Below are positions 1 through 9,174 of a DNA stretch of 64,000 bases, one piece after another. The DNA comes from Solirubrobacterales bacterium (GTDB lineage Bacteria; Actinomycetota; Thermoleophilia; Solirubrobacterales; 70-9). The stretch's first letter is position 1; each line of letters starts with the position of its first letter. Under the pieces are notes generated by a model. The model ran no database searches. It saw only the letters and a list, made by a program, of their open reading frames with translations, and had not been told where the DNA came from. Location: positions 1 to 64,000 of the forward strand of contig JAICSS010000002.1 of assembly GCA_025936755.1 (NCBI GenBank), written 5' to 3'. The translations under genes were made by a program, and so were the position numbers.

Positions 1-996
<996 letters not shown>

Positions 997-1305
997 ATGT
1001 CCCCCCGCTGCCGCAACTGCTCGCCGGTGCCGCCCGATCTGCGGGCGGCCGCCGGCCTGCTCGAGCGCCGCTGGACGATGGCGACGATCTACGCCTGCTC
1101 CAGCGGCGCCTCCCGCTTCAACGAGTTCCGCCAGTCCCTCCCCGGCGTCTCCCCCACCACCCTCTCCGACCGCCTCGAACAGCTGCAGGCCGCCGGGATC
1201 GTCGAGCGCCACCTGGTTCCCGGCCGCCCGCCCCACACCGAGTACACCCTCACCCCCCGCGGCGAACGCGTCGCGCAGGCCGTCGCCGGCCTCCTCCAGC
1301 GCTGA
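997..1305 (+). CDS. HxlR-family winged-helix transcriptional regulator
   Basis: This is a 102-residue protein of typical HxlR length. The recognition region RFNEFRQSLPGVSPTTLSDR followed by LQAAGIVER and the wing TEYTLTPRGE match the HxlR/MarR-like winged helix. Two cysteines near the N-terminus (CRNCSP) resemble the redox- or aldehyde-sensing cysteines of some HxlR proteins; that role is only inferred. The ATG follows the lon stop codon with no gap and has no own ribosome site beyond the lon 3' end, so translational coupling to lon is likely. Its target genes cannot be told from the sequence. Confidence 0.88.
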   Translation: MSPRCRNCSPVPPDLRAAAGLLERRWTMATIYACSSGASRFNEFRQSLPGVSPTTLSDRLEQLQAAGIVERHLVPGRPPHTEYTLTPRGERVAQAVAGLLQR

Positions 1306-1308
1306 GAC

Positions 1309-1992
1309 CTAGAGCTGGCTGCGGACGCCGGGCTCGCGCTCGACGCCGCCGAGCTCCGCGTCGAGGCGGGCTGCGGGCGGGATGCGGCCGTCGCCGCGGC
1401 GGCCGAGGGGGAGGACGGTGGGGCCGCCGGCGTCCTCCAGCGCCATCGCCAGCGCCGCGTAGAGCGCCAGGGCGCAGAGGGCGACGCCGACGACGCCGGC
1501 GAGGTCTTCCCAGCTGCCGCTGCCGCTCAACTCGTAGACGCCGGTGACGGCGAAGCGCAGCGCCGCCCCGCCGAGGACGGCCGCCGGCACCAGCTTCGCC
1601 GCCGAGGCGGCGGCGGCCGGGATCAGCATCGCCGTCGCCGCGAGGAGGAGGAAGAGGCCGAGCGCGTCGCTGGCCGCCCCCGGCGGGCTGGTGAGCACGA
1701 TCAGCCCGGTCGTCAGCCAGGTGCCGCAGAGGATCCCCATCCCGGTGCCGACGACGACGTCGCAGGCGAGGTAGCCGAAGATCGAGGTGAGGAGCTGCAG
1801 CGGGAAGACGAAGGCGATCAGGGCGAGGGCGACCGCCTGGCCTTCTTCGGCTTCGAGCCAGCCGAGCTGCAGGCCCGAGAGCAGCAGGGTCGCGCCGGCG
1901 AGGCCGACGAAGCCGAGCGGCAGCGGGTTGGCGAGCGGGCGCAGGACGATCCGCGCCTGGGTCCCGTAGCGGCCCTCGCCCGCCTCCCTCAC
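1309..1992 (-). CDS. GPR1/FUN34/YaaH (acetate uptake transporter-like) membrane protein
   Basis: This is a 227-residue polytopic membrane protein with about six transmembrane segments. The N-terminal RPLANPLPLGFVGLA closely resembles the NPxPLG signature of the GPR1/FUN34/YaaH (SatP) family, whose studied members move acetate or other small monocarboxylates across the inner membrane. The GTG start at 1992-1990 overlaps the TGA of the preceding gene (GTGA), which fixes the start and places it last in a three-gene operon with a molybdopterin oxidoreductase. A longer open frame extends upstream but is only the shadow of that preceding gene. By inference it could move a substrate or product of the oxidoreductase; the transported molecule is unknown. 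Confidence 0.72.
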   Translation of the reverse strand: MREAGEGRYGTQARIVLRPLANPLPLGFVGLAGATLLLSGLQLGWLEAEEGQAVALALIAFVFPLQLLTSIFGYLACDVVVGTGMGILCGTWLTTGLIVLTSPPGAASDALGLFLLLAATAMLIPAAAASAAKLVPAAVLGGAALRFAVTGVYELSGSGSWEDLAGVVGVALCALALYAALAMALEDAGGPTVLPLGRRGDGRIPPAARLDAELGGVEREPGVRSQL

Positions 1993-2453
1993 GCGACGAC
2001 CAGCGCCTGCGGCGCCGCCTCCTTCATCCGCGACTTCAGCCAGGCCATCTGCGTCGCCGTCTCTTCCTCGCATCCTTCGACCACTTCGAGCAGCTCCGCG
2101 TCGCGGGCGCCCTGGGCCGCCTGCGCGACCAGGGTCCAGGAGACGTCGACCTCGGCCGCCATCAGGTAGAGGTCGTGCAGGTCCCGCAGCAGCCCGATCG
2201 GCCCTTCCCGGGTCCCCTTGAAGAGCTCGCTGTGGAGGCGGTCGGGCTCCTCGGCCTCCTCCTCGCCGTAGCGCTCGGCGAACGGCTGCAGCTTCTCGGC
2301 ATGGCGGTCGCACTGCTCGGCCAGGGTCCCGGAGATGTGGAAGATGTCGGCCTCTTCGGCGTGGCCCTCGCCAACTTCGCGGAAGGCACGGGCGAGGTCG
2401 AGCTGGGAGCGGTGGAGGAAGCCGAGGTAGTGGGCGAGCTGCACCTCAGCCAC
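1989..2453 (-). CDS. Hypothetical all-helical protein of the molybdo-oxidoreductase operon
   Basis: This is a soluble protein of up to 154 residues that I cannot assign to a named family. It is almost wholly helical, rich in Glu, His and Leu (LAHYLGFLHRSQLDLARAF, LAEQCDRHAEKL, LLRDLHDLYLMAAEVD), and looks like a four-helix bundle. Repeated His/Glu spacing is compatible with a ferritin- or hemerythrin-like metal site, but no complete signature is visible. The GTG start at 2453 overlaps the end of the oxidoreductase gene by 8 bp (a second in-frame GTG lies at 2444), and its own stop overlaps the membrane gene. The tight coupling suggests a dedicated partner or chaperone of the oxidoreductase. 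Confidence 0.7.
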   Translation of the reverse strand: MAEVQLAHYLGFLHRSQLDLARAFREVGEGHAEEADIFHISGTLAEQCDRHAEKLQPFAERYGEEEAEEPDRLHSELFKGTREGPIGLLRDLHDLYLMAAEVDVSWTLVAQAAQGARDAELLEVVEGCEEETATQMAWLKSRMKEAAPQALVVA

Positions 2454-4872
2454 CCACCCGGGAGGTCGCCTCGGCCCGCTCGCCGCCGGCCGTCGCCGGC
2501 ACGCCGTCGCCGACCGGCGCCGAGGCGGTGTTGGTCGGCGCCGGCGCCGGCTCGCCGTCGCCGGCGCCGATCCGGTCCAGCCGCACCGCCCCGATCTTGA
2601 ACAGCGGCTGCTTGGAGACCGGGTCCCAGGCCGTGATCGTCAGCTCGTTGGCGGCGCGCACCCGGGCCGAGCCGGTGTCCCAGCTGCCGTAGTGGAAGGG
2701 GACGAAGACGACGCCGGGGCGGATCCCGCTCAACCGCGCCTTCGCCACCAGGGCGCCGCGGGGAGAGGAGACCTGCACCTCGTCCCCCTCGGCGATCCCC
2801 AGCGGGGCGGCGTCGCCGGGGTGAACCTCGACCCAGACGTCGGGCGCCGCGGCGTCCAGCTGCGGGGCGCGGCCGGTCTTGGTCCGGGTGTGGAAATGGA
2901 AGACGGTGCGCCCGGTCGTCAGCAGCAGCGGGTGCTCCTCGCTCGGCACCTCGGGCGAGGGCCGGTAGGGGATCGCGTGGAGGAAGGCCCGGCCTTCGGG
3001 TTCCTTCGCCCGGTATTCGTCCTCGGTCTGGGCGGCGCCCGTGGTCAGGTCGTGGCCGAAGGTCTCCGAGAAGTCGGGGTAGGTGTTGAAGTCGGCGTCG
3101 GTGTAGAGGCGCTCGGTCCCCTCCGGATGCTCCTCGTTGCAGGGCCACTGGACCGGCCCCCGCCGCAGCTTCTCGTAGGTCATCCCGGTGTAGTCGCAGG
3201 GGCGGCCGCGGCTGCACTCCTTCCAGGCCTCGAAGGCGCCCTCCGGGTCGCTCCACTTGACCAGCGGCTCGCCGTCCCTGTCGCGGAAGTCCATGCGGCG
3301 GGCGTAGTCGAGGAAGATCTCCAGGTCCGCTTTCGCTTCCCCGGGCGGGTCGACCGCCTTCTCGGAGAGGTGGACGGTGCGGTCGACGTTGGTGAAGGTG
3401 CCGGTCTTCTCGCCCCAGGTGGCGGCCGGGAGGACGAGGTCGGCGAGCGCCGCGGTCTCGGTCATGAACAGGTCCTGGACGACGACGAAGAGGTCGTCCT
3501 TGGCGAGGATCTCGCGCACCCGGCTCAACTCCGGCAGCGAGACCGCCGGGTTGGTGGCGCTGATCCAGAGCAGCTCGATCGAACCCTGCTCGGCGTAGCG
3601 GAAGATCTGCATCGCGTGGGTCGGCGGCGCCCAGTGCGGGATCTTCTCCACCTCGACGTTCCAGACCTCGGCCAGCTCTTCGATGTGGCTTTCGTTGTCC
3701 CAGTTGCGGAAGCCGGGAAGGTCGCCGTTGGCGCCGGTCTCGCGGGTGTTCTGCGCGGTCGGCTGCCCGTTCATCTGGCAGAGCCCGCAGCCGGGGCGGC
3801 CGATCATCCCCCGCAGCAGGTGGATGTCGTTGACGCCGCAGCCGGCGGCGGTCGCCTGGTTGGACTGGTAGAAGCCCTGCAGGACGGTCGAGAAGAGGCG
3901 CTCGCAGGTGCCGAGCAGCTCCGCCGCCTCGCGCACCTGCCGCGCCTCGACCCCGCAGATCTCCGCCACCTTCTCCGGCGTGTAGGGGTCGACGGTCCCT
4001 TCCAGCTCTTCGAAGCCCATGGTGTGCGCTTTGACGTAGGGCTCGTCGATCCAGCCGTTGTCGATCAGCTCCCGGATCAGCCCGTTGGTCAGCGCCTGGT
4101 TGGTGCCGTTGCGGACCGCGAGGTGGACGTCGGCCTCCCTGGCGACCGGGGTCGGGCGGGGGTCGACGGCGAGCATCCGCGGCGGGTCGGGGCCGGCGCG
4201 GCGGTCGAGCATCCGCATCCAGAGGACCGTCTGCGTCTCGGCGACGTTGTGGCCCCAGAGGGCGAGGGCGTCGCAGTGGTCGACGTCGGCGTAGGAGCCG
4301 GGCTGGCCGTCGGTCCCGAAGCTGGCTTTAAGCGTCGCCCCCGCGGTCGCCGTGCAGAGGCGGGTGTTGCCGTCCATGTGCGGGGTGCCGAGGCCGGCCT
4401 TGCCGAGCACCCCGAGCGTGTAGTAGTCCTCGAGGAAGAGCTGGCCGGAGGTGTAGAAGCCGAAGCGGCCCCAGCCGCCGGGCCCGTCGAGCAGCTCCTT
4501 GGAGCGGGCGACGAGGGCGTCCATCGCCGTCTCCCAGTCGACCTCGCGCAGCTCGCCGCCGGAGCGCAGCAGCGGCCGCGTCAGCCGATCGGGGCTGTTG
4601 TTCGCCTGCCAGCCGTAGAGGTCTTTGGGGTCGACGCGGCCGTGGTTGACGCGGTCGTCAGCGCGGCCGCGGACGCCTACGATGCGGCCGTCCTTGACGG
4701 CGATGTCGAGGCCGTCGCCGTTGGAGTGGAGGATCGAGGCCGCCTGCACCCAGCGTTCGACGTCCTCGGGCGCGAGGCCCCCGTCGAGGAAGGTGTCGAC
4801 GCGGACCGGCCACGGCTCACCGGCGCCGTACGGAGTTCGCTCCCCCCAGGGATCTGCGATGCGATCCACCAC
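2446..4872 (-). CDS. Molybdopterin (bis-MGD) oxidoreductase lacking the N-terminal 4Fe-4S cysteines
   Basis: This is a cytosolic DMSO-reductase-superfamily enzyme of about 808 residues, close to formate dehydrogenase/NasA-type subunits (GFYTSGQLFLEDYY, VDHCDALALWGHNVAETQ, SATNPAVSLPE, LPAATWGEKTGTFTN, and a C-terminal molydop-binding domain with TGRTVFHFHTRT). Cys173 in NTRLCTAT aligns with the molybdenum-ligating Cys/SeCys of formate dehydrogenases. The N-terminal cluster motif is degenerate: Ser46, His49 and Asp53 occupy the positions usually held by cysteines, so no 4Fe-4S cluster is expected. The GTG at 4872 is preferred because an ATG at 4932 would overlap the divergent moaA start; GTG 4869 is an alternative. 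No Tat signal is seen. The substrate is unknown; it is the likely client of the adjacent cofactor genes. Confidence 0.88.
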   Translation of the reverse strand: MVDRIADPWGERTPYGAGEPWPVRVDTFLDGGLAPEDVERWVQAASILHSNGDGLDIAVKDGRIVGVRGRADDRVNHGRVDPKDLYGWQANNSPDRLTRPLLRSGGELREVDWETAMDALVARSKELLDGPGGWGRFGFYTSGQLFLEDYYTLGVLGKAGLGTPHMDGNTRLCTATAGATLKASFGTDGQPGSYADVDHCDALALWGHNVAETQTVLWMRMLDRRAGPDPPRMLAVDPRPTPVAREADVHLAVRNGTNQALTNGLIRELIDNGWIDEPYVKAHTMGFEELEGTVDPYTPEKVAEICGVEARQVREAAELLGTCERLFSTVLQGFYQSNQATAAGCGVNDIHLLRGMIGRPGCGLCQMNGQPTAQNTRETGANGDLPGFRNWDNESHIEELAEVWNVEVEKIPHWAPPTHAMQIFRYAEQGSIELLWISATNPAVSLPELSRVREILAKDDLFVVVQDLFMTETAALADLVLPAATWGEKTGTFTNVDRTVHLSEKAVDPPGEAKADLEIFLDYARRMDFRDRDGEPLVKWSDPEGAFEAWKECSRGRPCDYTGMTYEKLRRGPVQWPCNEEHPEGTERLYTDADFNTYPDFSETFGHDLTTGAAQTEDEYRAKEPEGRAFLHAIPYRPSPEVPSEEHPLLLTTGRTVFHFHTRTKTGRAPQLDAAAPDVWVEVHPGDAAPLGIAEGDEVQVSSPRGALVAKARLSGIRPGVVFVPFHYGSWDTGSARVRAANELTITAWDPVSKQPLFKIGAVRLDRIGAGDGEPAPAPTNTASAPVGDGVPATAGGERAEATSRVGG

Positions 4873-4930
4873 CCCAGCCAAGTACCCACGCGGGGCGCGG
4901 ATAAGCAGACGAACTGGGTAGAGGAGGCGC

Positions 4931-5923
4931 ATGAGGGAGCTGCTGCACGACGCCCACGGCCGGCGGATCTCGGATCTGCGGGTCTCGGTCACCGACCGCT
5001 GCAACTTCCGCTGCCAGTACTGCATGCCGGCCGAGGGCCTTCCCTGGCTGGAGCGGGAGGAGGTCCTGCGCTTCGAGGAGATCGCGCGCCTGGTCTCGCT
5101 GCTGGTCGGGCTGGGGATCGAGGACGTCCGCCTCACCGGCGGCGAGCCGCTGGTCCGCCGCGGCTTTCCCGCCCTGGTCGCGATGCTGGCGGCGATCGAC
5201 GGGATCCGCGACCTCGCCCTGACCACCAACGGCTACCTGCTCGAGCGCGACGCCGGGGCGCTGGCCGCCGCCGGGGTCGGCCGCGTCAACGTCTCCGTCG
5301 ACTCCCTGCAGCGCGACCGCTTCTTCGCCCTCACCCGGCGCGACGCCCTGCCCCGGGTCCTGCGCGGGATCGAGGCGGTTGCCGCCCATCCCGAGGTGCG
5401 CCCGATCAAGGTCAACGCGGTGGCGATGCGCGACTTCACCGAGGCGGAGATCGCCCGCTTCTGCGAGTTCGCCCGCTCGACCTCCTTCCAGGTCCGCTTC
5501 ATCGAGTTCATGCCGCTCGACGGCGACCGCGCCTGGCGCCCCGACGCGGTCCTCAGCGGCGCCGAGCTGCGAGCGGCGATCGAGGCGATCCACCCGCTCG
5601 AGGAGCTGCCGCGCGAGCCGGCGGCGACGGCGCGGGTCTTCCGCTTCGCCGACGGGGAGGGGGAGATCGGGTTCGTCAACCCGGTCTCGGAACCGTTCTG
5701 CGCCGACTGCAACCGCCTCCGGCTCACCGCCGACGGCAAGCTCCGCACCTGTCTCTTCTCCCTCCACGAGACCGACCTGCGGGGACCGCTGCGGGCGGGC
5801 GCCGACGACGGCGAGCTGGCGGGGCTGATCCGCGGGGCGGTCTGGCGCAAGGAGCTGAAGCACCGGGTCGGCGAGCCGGGCTTCCGGCCGCCGCCGCGGA
5901 CGATGAGCGCGATCGGCGGATGA
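4931..5923 (+). CDS. moaA: GTP 3',8-cyclase MoaA
   Basis: This 330-residue radical-SAM enzyme starts molybdenum cofactor synthesis by converting GTP to 3',8-cyclo-GTP, which MoaC then turns into cPMP. The radical-SAM cluster cysteines are Cys24, Cys28 and Cys31 (TDRCNFRCQYCMP). The second, GTP-binding cluster is formed by Cys257, Cys260 and Cys274. The chain ends in the conserved Gly-Gly (SAIGG) that supports activity. The gene diverges from the oxidoreductase operon, and its stop overlaps the transporter start (ATGA), so it heads a moaA-transporter-DUF6457 operon. All diagnostic motifs are intact. Confidence 0.97.
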   Translation: MRELLHDAHGRRISDLRVSVTDRCNFRCQYCMPAEGLPWLEREEVLRFEEIARLVSLLVGLGIEDVRLTGGEPLVRRGFPALVAMLAAIDGIRDLALTTNGYLLERDAGALAAAGVGRVNVSVDSLQRDRFFALTRRDALPRVLRGIEAVAAHPEVRPIKVNAVAMRDFTEAEIARFCEFARSTSFQVRFIEFMPLDGDRAWRPDAVLSGAELRAAIEAIHPLEELPREPAATARVFRFADGEGEIGFVNPVSEPFCADCNRLRLTADGKLRTCLFSLHETDLRGPLRAGADDGELAGLIRGAVWRKELKHRVGEPGFRPPPRTMSAIGG

Positions 5924-7140
5924 CGGTGGACGGACCCGCGGAGCGGAGCGAGAGCCGGCCGCTGGCGGCGCTGCGCGAGCTCTCCGGCGGCCTCGGCGAC
6001 ACCGGCCTCTTCATCCCGATCGCGGTCGCGATGATCCTCCTCAACGGGCTCAACGCGACCGCCGTCTTCGCCGTCACCGGCCTCGTCTACCTCGGCACCG
6101 CCCTCTACTTCCGGGTCCCGGTCCCGGTGCAGCCGCTGAAGGCGTTCGCGGCGGCGGCGATCGCCCTCCACCTCTCGGCCGAAGTGCTGGCGGCGGGGGC
6201 GCTGCTGATGGCGGCGGCGATGGCGCTGCTGGCGAGCAGCGGCCTCGCCGAGTGGCTGGCGGCGCGCTTCCCGCTGGTCCTGGTCCGCGGGATCCAGGCC
6301 AGCGTCGCGCTGCTGCTGGCGAAAGCGGCGTGGGAGCTGGCGGAGAAAGGCAACTGGCCGGGGCTGCCGCCGATCGAGCCGGCGGCCGGGGTGGCGATGG
6401 CGGCGGCGGCCTGCGCGCTCCTCTTCGCCAGCCGGGCGCTCTCGCTGCCGGGCAGCCTGCTGGCCCTCGGCGGCGGCGCCGCGGTCGGGCTCGCGGTCGG
6501 CGGGATGCCGCACCTGGCGACCGGCCCGGAGGCGATCTCGCTCTCGGTCCCCCGCGACCCCGGCGCCTTCGGGACCGCGCTGACGGCGCTGGTCCTCGCC
6601 CAGATCCCCCTCACCTTCGGCAACTCGGTGGTCGCCACCGCCGACGCCGAGCGCAGCTACTTCGGCCTGCAGGCGCGGCGGGTGCGGCCCTCGCGGCTGG
6701 CCGGGTCGATCGCGATCGCCAACGCCGTCGCCGGCCTCAGCGGCGGCCTCCCGGTCTGCCACGGCGCCGGCGGCGTCACCGCTCACTACAAGCTCGGCGC
6801 TCGCACCGCGGCGGCGACGATCGCCACCGGCGGCCTCTTCGTCGCCCTCGGCCTCGGCCTCGGGGCCGGGCTGCCGGCCCTGCTGCAGGTGCTGGCGCCG
6901 GGGGCGCTGGCGGGAATGCTCGCCTTCGTCGCGATCCAGCACGGCGCCCTGGCGGCGCGGCTGGAGCGGCTCGACGACCGCCTGATCGCGGCCGGGGTCG
7001 GGGTGCTGACGCTGTTGAGCGGGAACCTGGCGATCGGCTTCGCCGCCGGCGCCGCCGTGGTCGCGGCGCGGGCGCTCTGGAGGCGCTGGCGGGCGGGCCT
7101 GCCGCTGGCGCCGCAACCGAGAGGAGAGGTGGTGCGATGA
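5920..7140 (+). CDS. MOT1-type (molybdate/sulfate) transporter
   Basis: This is a 406-residue membrane protein with about 10-11 hydrophobic segments. It carries both hallmark motifs of the MOT1 branch of the sulfate-permease superfamily: PVQPLKAF at residues 69-76 and GGLPVCHGAGG at 275-285. Plant and algal MOT1 proteins take up molybdate; that role fits the surrounding cofactor genes but is inferred from context. The ATG overlaps the moaA stop and its own TGA overlaps the next ATG, so the three genes are translationally coupled. A much longer open frame covering it from 2692 is an antisense artefact over the oxidoreductase operon. Confidence 0.9.
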   Translation: MTVDGPAERSESRPLAALRELSGGLGDTGLFIPIAVAMILLNGLNATAVFAVTGLVYLGTALYFRVPVPVQPLKAFAAAAIALHLSAEVLAAGALLMAAAMALLASSGLAEWLAARFPLVLVRGIQASVALLLAKAAWELAEKGNWPGLPPIEPAAGVAMAAAACALLFASRALSLPGSLLALGGGAAVGLAVGGMPHLATGPEAISLSVPRDPGAFGTALTALVLAQIPLTFGNSVVATADAERSYFGLQARRVRPSRLAGSIAIANAVAGLSGGLPVCHGAGGVTAHYKLGARTAAATIATGGLFVALGLGLGAGLPALLQVLAPGALAGMLAFVAIQHGALAARLERLDDRLIAAGVGVLTLLSGNLAIGFAAGAAVVAARALWRRWRAGLPLAPQPRGEVVR

Positions 7141-7370
7141 AGGCCGAAGAGTGGATCGAGCGCTTCGCCGCCGAGCTCGGGGCCCCGGCGCCGGGCGAGG
7201 AGGACTTTGCCCGGGTGCTGGAGCTGGCCTCGGTCGCCGCTCACTCCTCCGAGCGGATCGCGGCGCCCGTCGCCTGCTGGCTCGCCGGCGCGACCGGGCG
7301 CCCGCTCAACGAGCTGACCGGGATCGCGGAAGCGATCGGCGAGCCCACTCGAGGTCGGCAGGGGTGTTGA
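7137..7370 (+). CDS. DUF6457 small protein of molybdopterin loci
   Basis: This is a 77-residue protein that looks like the small DUF6457 domain of actinobacterial molybdenum-cofactor loci, which is sometimes fused to MobA. Helical, with WIERFAAELG near the N-terminus and a hydrophobic PVACWLAGATGRP. No catalytic motif is visible and the function is unknown. The ATG overlaps the transporter stop (ATGA). The last 21 codons run antisense over the 3' end of mobA, so the two genes converge with a 65-bp overlap; the C-terminal tail (EPTRGRQGC) looks like read-through and may not be functional. Confidence 0.72.
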   Translation: MKAEEWIERFAAELGAPAPGEEDFARVLELASVAAHSSERIAAPVACWLAGATGRPLNELTGIAEAIGEPTRGRQGC

Positions 7371-7917
7371 CGTTGAAGAGAAGCCGCCGGGACGGGCCGA
7401 AGCCGCCGAGCTCCTCGGCCCCGAGCCGCCGCGGCTCCAGGGCGGCGAGGGTGCGGCGCATCGGTTCATTCGCCTCCAGCGCCTGCTCCAGCGCCGGCAG
7501 CAGCGAGGCCTCGTACCGGCCCGGGAACGGGTGCAGCTCGCCATCGAGCTCCGGCAGCGCCAGCGGCTCGGCGGCCGCCGCCAGGCGGGCGAGGAGCGCG
7601 GGCGCGAGGAAGGGCATGTCGCAGGCGACGGCGACCAGCGGCCGTTCGGGGAACCGGCGCAGGGCGGCGACGATGCCGGCGAGGGGATGGCGCGGCTCCT
7701 CCGGCTCCCAGACGGTCCGGCAGGGCAGCGGCGGCAGCTCCGAGCCGCGCTTGGCGACGACGACCGGCTCGAGGCCCGCTGCGGCGATCGCCGCGACCGG
7801 GTACGCGATCAGCGGCTTCCCCGCCAGCTCGGTGGTCGCCTTGGCGCCGCCGAGGCGGCTGCCGCGGCCGCCGGCGAGGACCGCCCCGACGGCGATCGAG
7901 AGACCCGTCTCCTCCAT
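7306..7917 (-). CDS. mobA: Molybdenum cofactor guanylyltransferase MobA
   Basis: This 203-residue enzyme would transfer GMP from GTP to Mo-molybdopterin, giving the MGD form used by DMSO-reductase-family enzymes such as the one at 2446-4872. The nucleotide-binding loop LAGGRGSRLGG lies near residue 14. KPLIAYPVAAI, VACDMPFLAP (a GDMP-like metal-binding motif) and NVNTPADLEWA near the C-terminus complete the family pattern. The ATG at 7917 is 33 bp from the divergent moeA start. The 3' end overlaps the DUF6457 gene by 65 bp in convergent orientation. Confidence 0.92.
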   Translation of the reverse strand: MEETGLSIAVGAVLAGGRGSRLGGAKATTELAGKPLIAYPVAAIAAAGLEPVVVAKRGSELPPLPCRTVWEPEEPRHPLAGIVAALRRFPERPLVAVACDMPFLAPALLARLAAAAEPLALPELDGELHPFPGRYEASLLPALEQALEANEPMRRTLAALEPRRLGAEELGGFGPSRRLLFNVNTPADLEWARRSLPRSRSAR

Positions 7918-7950
7918 CCCCGTCAGTCTGGCAGCGGCGGCGCGGCGCTG

Positions 7951-9174
7951 ATGGCGCCGCGCCCAGTCGCGCTCGAGGAGGCGCGGAGCCGCGTGCTCTC
8001 CCGCGTCGCGCCGCTGGAGAGCGAGCCGGTGCCGCTGCGCCGGGCGCTCGGGCGCCGCCTCGCCGAGGACGTCGCCAGCGCCGAGCCGGTGCCCGCCTTC
8101 GACAACTCGGCGATGGATGGCTTCGTCCTCCGCGCTGCCGACACCCGCGAGGCGGCCCCGGAGGCGCCGGCGCGCCTGCGCCTGGTCGACGAGTCGCGGG
8201 CGGGAGCGCCGGCGGCGGGCGCGCTCGCGGCCGGCGAGGCGATGCGGATCTCGACCGGGGCGGCGGTGCCGGCCGGCGCCGACGCCGTCCTCCGCCTCGA
8301 GGAGGCGCAGCTCGACGACGGGCACCTGCTGGTCGAGGCGGCGGTGGCGCCGCGGCGGGACGTGCGCGGCGCGGGCGAGGACGTCGAGCCGGGGAGGACC
8401 CTGCTGCGAGCCGGCGCCGTCCTCGGTCCGGCCGAGCTCGGGGTGCTGGCGGCGATCGGCCGTCCGCAGGTCTCCTGCCGCCGCCGCCCCCGGGTCGCGG
8501 TGCTGACCAGCGGCGACGAGCTGGTCGAGCCCGGCGAGGCGCTGCGGCCAGGGGCGGTCCGGAACTCCAACGCGTACTCGGTGCCGGCCCTCGCCGAGCT
8601 GGCCGGCGCCGAGGTCGCGGTCGCCGGCCCCGCCCCCGACCGGGCGGAGGCGACGCGGGAGGCGCTGGCGCCGCTGCTGGAGGCCGACGCGGTCGTCGTC
8701 TGCGGCGGCGTCTCGGTCGGCGAGCACGACCACGTCAAGGGCGCCCTCGCCGAGCTCGGCGCCGCCGAGGAGTTCTGGGGCGTGGCGCTGAAGCCGGGGC
8801 GGCCGACCTGGTTCGGCAGCCGCGGGGAGACGCTGGTCTTCGGCCTTCCCGGCAACCCGGTCTCGGCGATGGTCGCCTTCCTCCTCCTCGTCCGCCCCGC
8901 CCTCGCCGCCCTCGGCGGCGGCGACCCCGCCCGGCCGCGGACCCGGGCGCGGCTCGGCGGCGACTACGACAAGCGCCCCGGCCGCACCCATGCGCTCCGC
9001 TGCCGGCTCGAGCTGCGCGAGGACGGCTGGTGGGCGCACCCGTTCCCGCGCCAGGGCTCGCACGTCCTCAGCTCGATGCTCGGCGCCGACTGCCTCGCCC
9101 TGCTCCCGGCCGGAAGCGGGCCGGCCGCGGCGGGGGACCGGGTCGAGATCGAGCTGCTGGGGGCGGGCCGGTGA
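7951..9174 (+). CDS. moeA: Molybdopterin molybdenumtransferase MoeA
   Basis: This 407-residue enzyme inserts molybdate into adenylylated molybdopterin, the last step to active Moco. Domain order is typical: the N-terminal domain with PAFDNSAMDGFVLR and MRISTGAAVPAGADAVL, then the MogA-like domain with VAVLTSGDEL and VVVCGGVSVGEHDHVK, then FGLPGNPVSAMVAF, then the C-terminal beta domain. The ATG at 7951 was chosen because the frame upstream is antisense to mobA. The stop overlaps the moaD-moaE start (GTGA). It opens the second cofactor operon, moeA-moaDE-moaC-mogA. Confidence 0.96.
   Translation: MAPRPVALEEARSRVLSRVAPLESEPVPLRRALGRRLAEDVASAEPVPAFDNSAMDGFVLRAADTREAAPEAPARLRLVDESRAGAPAAGALAAGEAMRISTGAAVPAGADAVLRLEEAQLDDGHLLVEAAVAPRRDVRGAGEDVEPGRTLLRAGAVLGPAELGVLAAIGRPQVSCRRRPRVAVLTSGDELVEPGEALRPGAVRNSNAYSVPALAELAGAEVAVAGPAPDRAEATREALAPLLEADAVVVCGGVSVGEHDHVKGALAELGAAEEFWGVALKPGRPTWFGSRGETLVFGLPGNPVSAMVAFLLLVRPALAALGGGDPARPRTRARLGGDYDKRPGRTHALRCRLELREDGWWAHPFPRQGSHVLSSMLGADCLALLPAGSGPAAAGDRVEIELLGAGR

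Noticed and set aside
2692-7140. Rightward open frame of 1482 codons
   Set aside because: Most of it is antisense to the molybdoenzyme operon and to part of moaA. Only its end, from ATG 5920, is a real gene (the MOT1 transporter).
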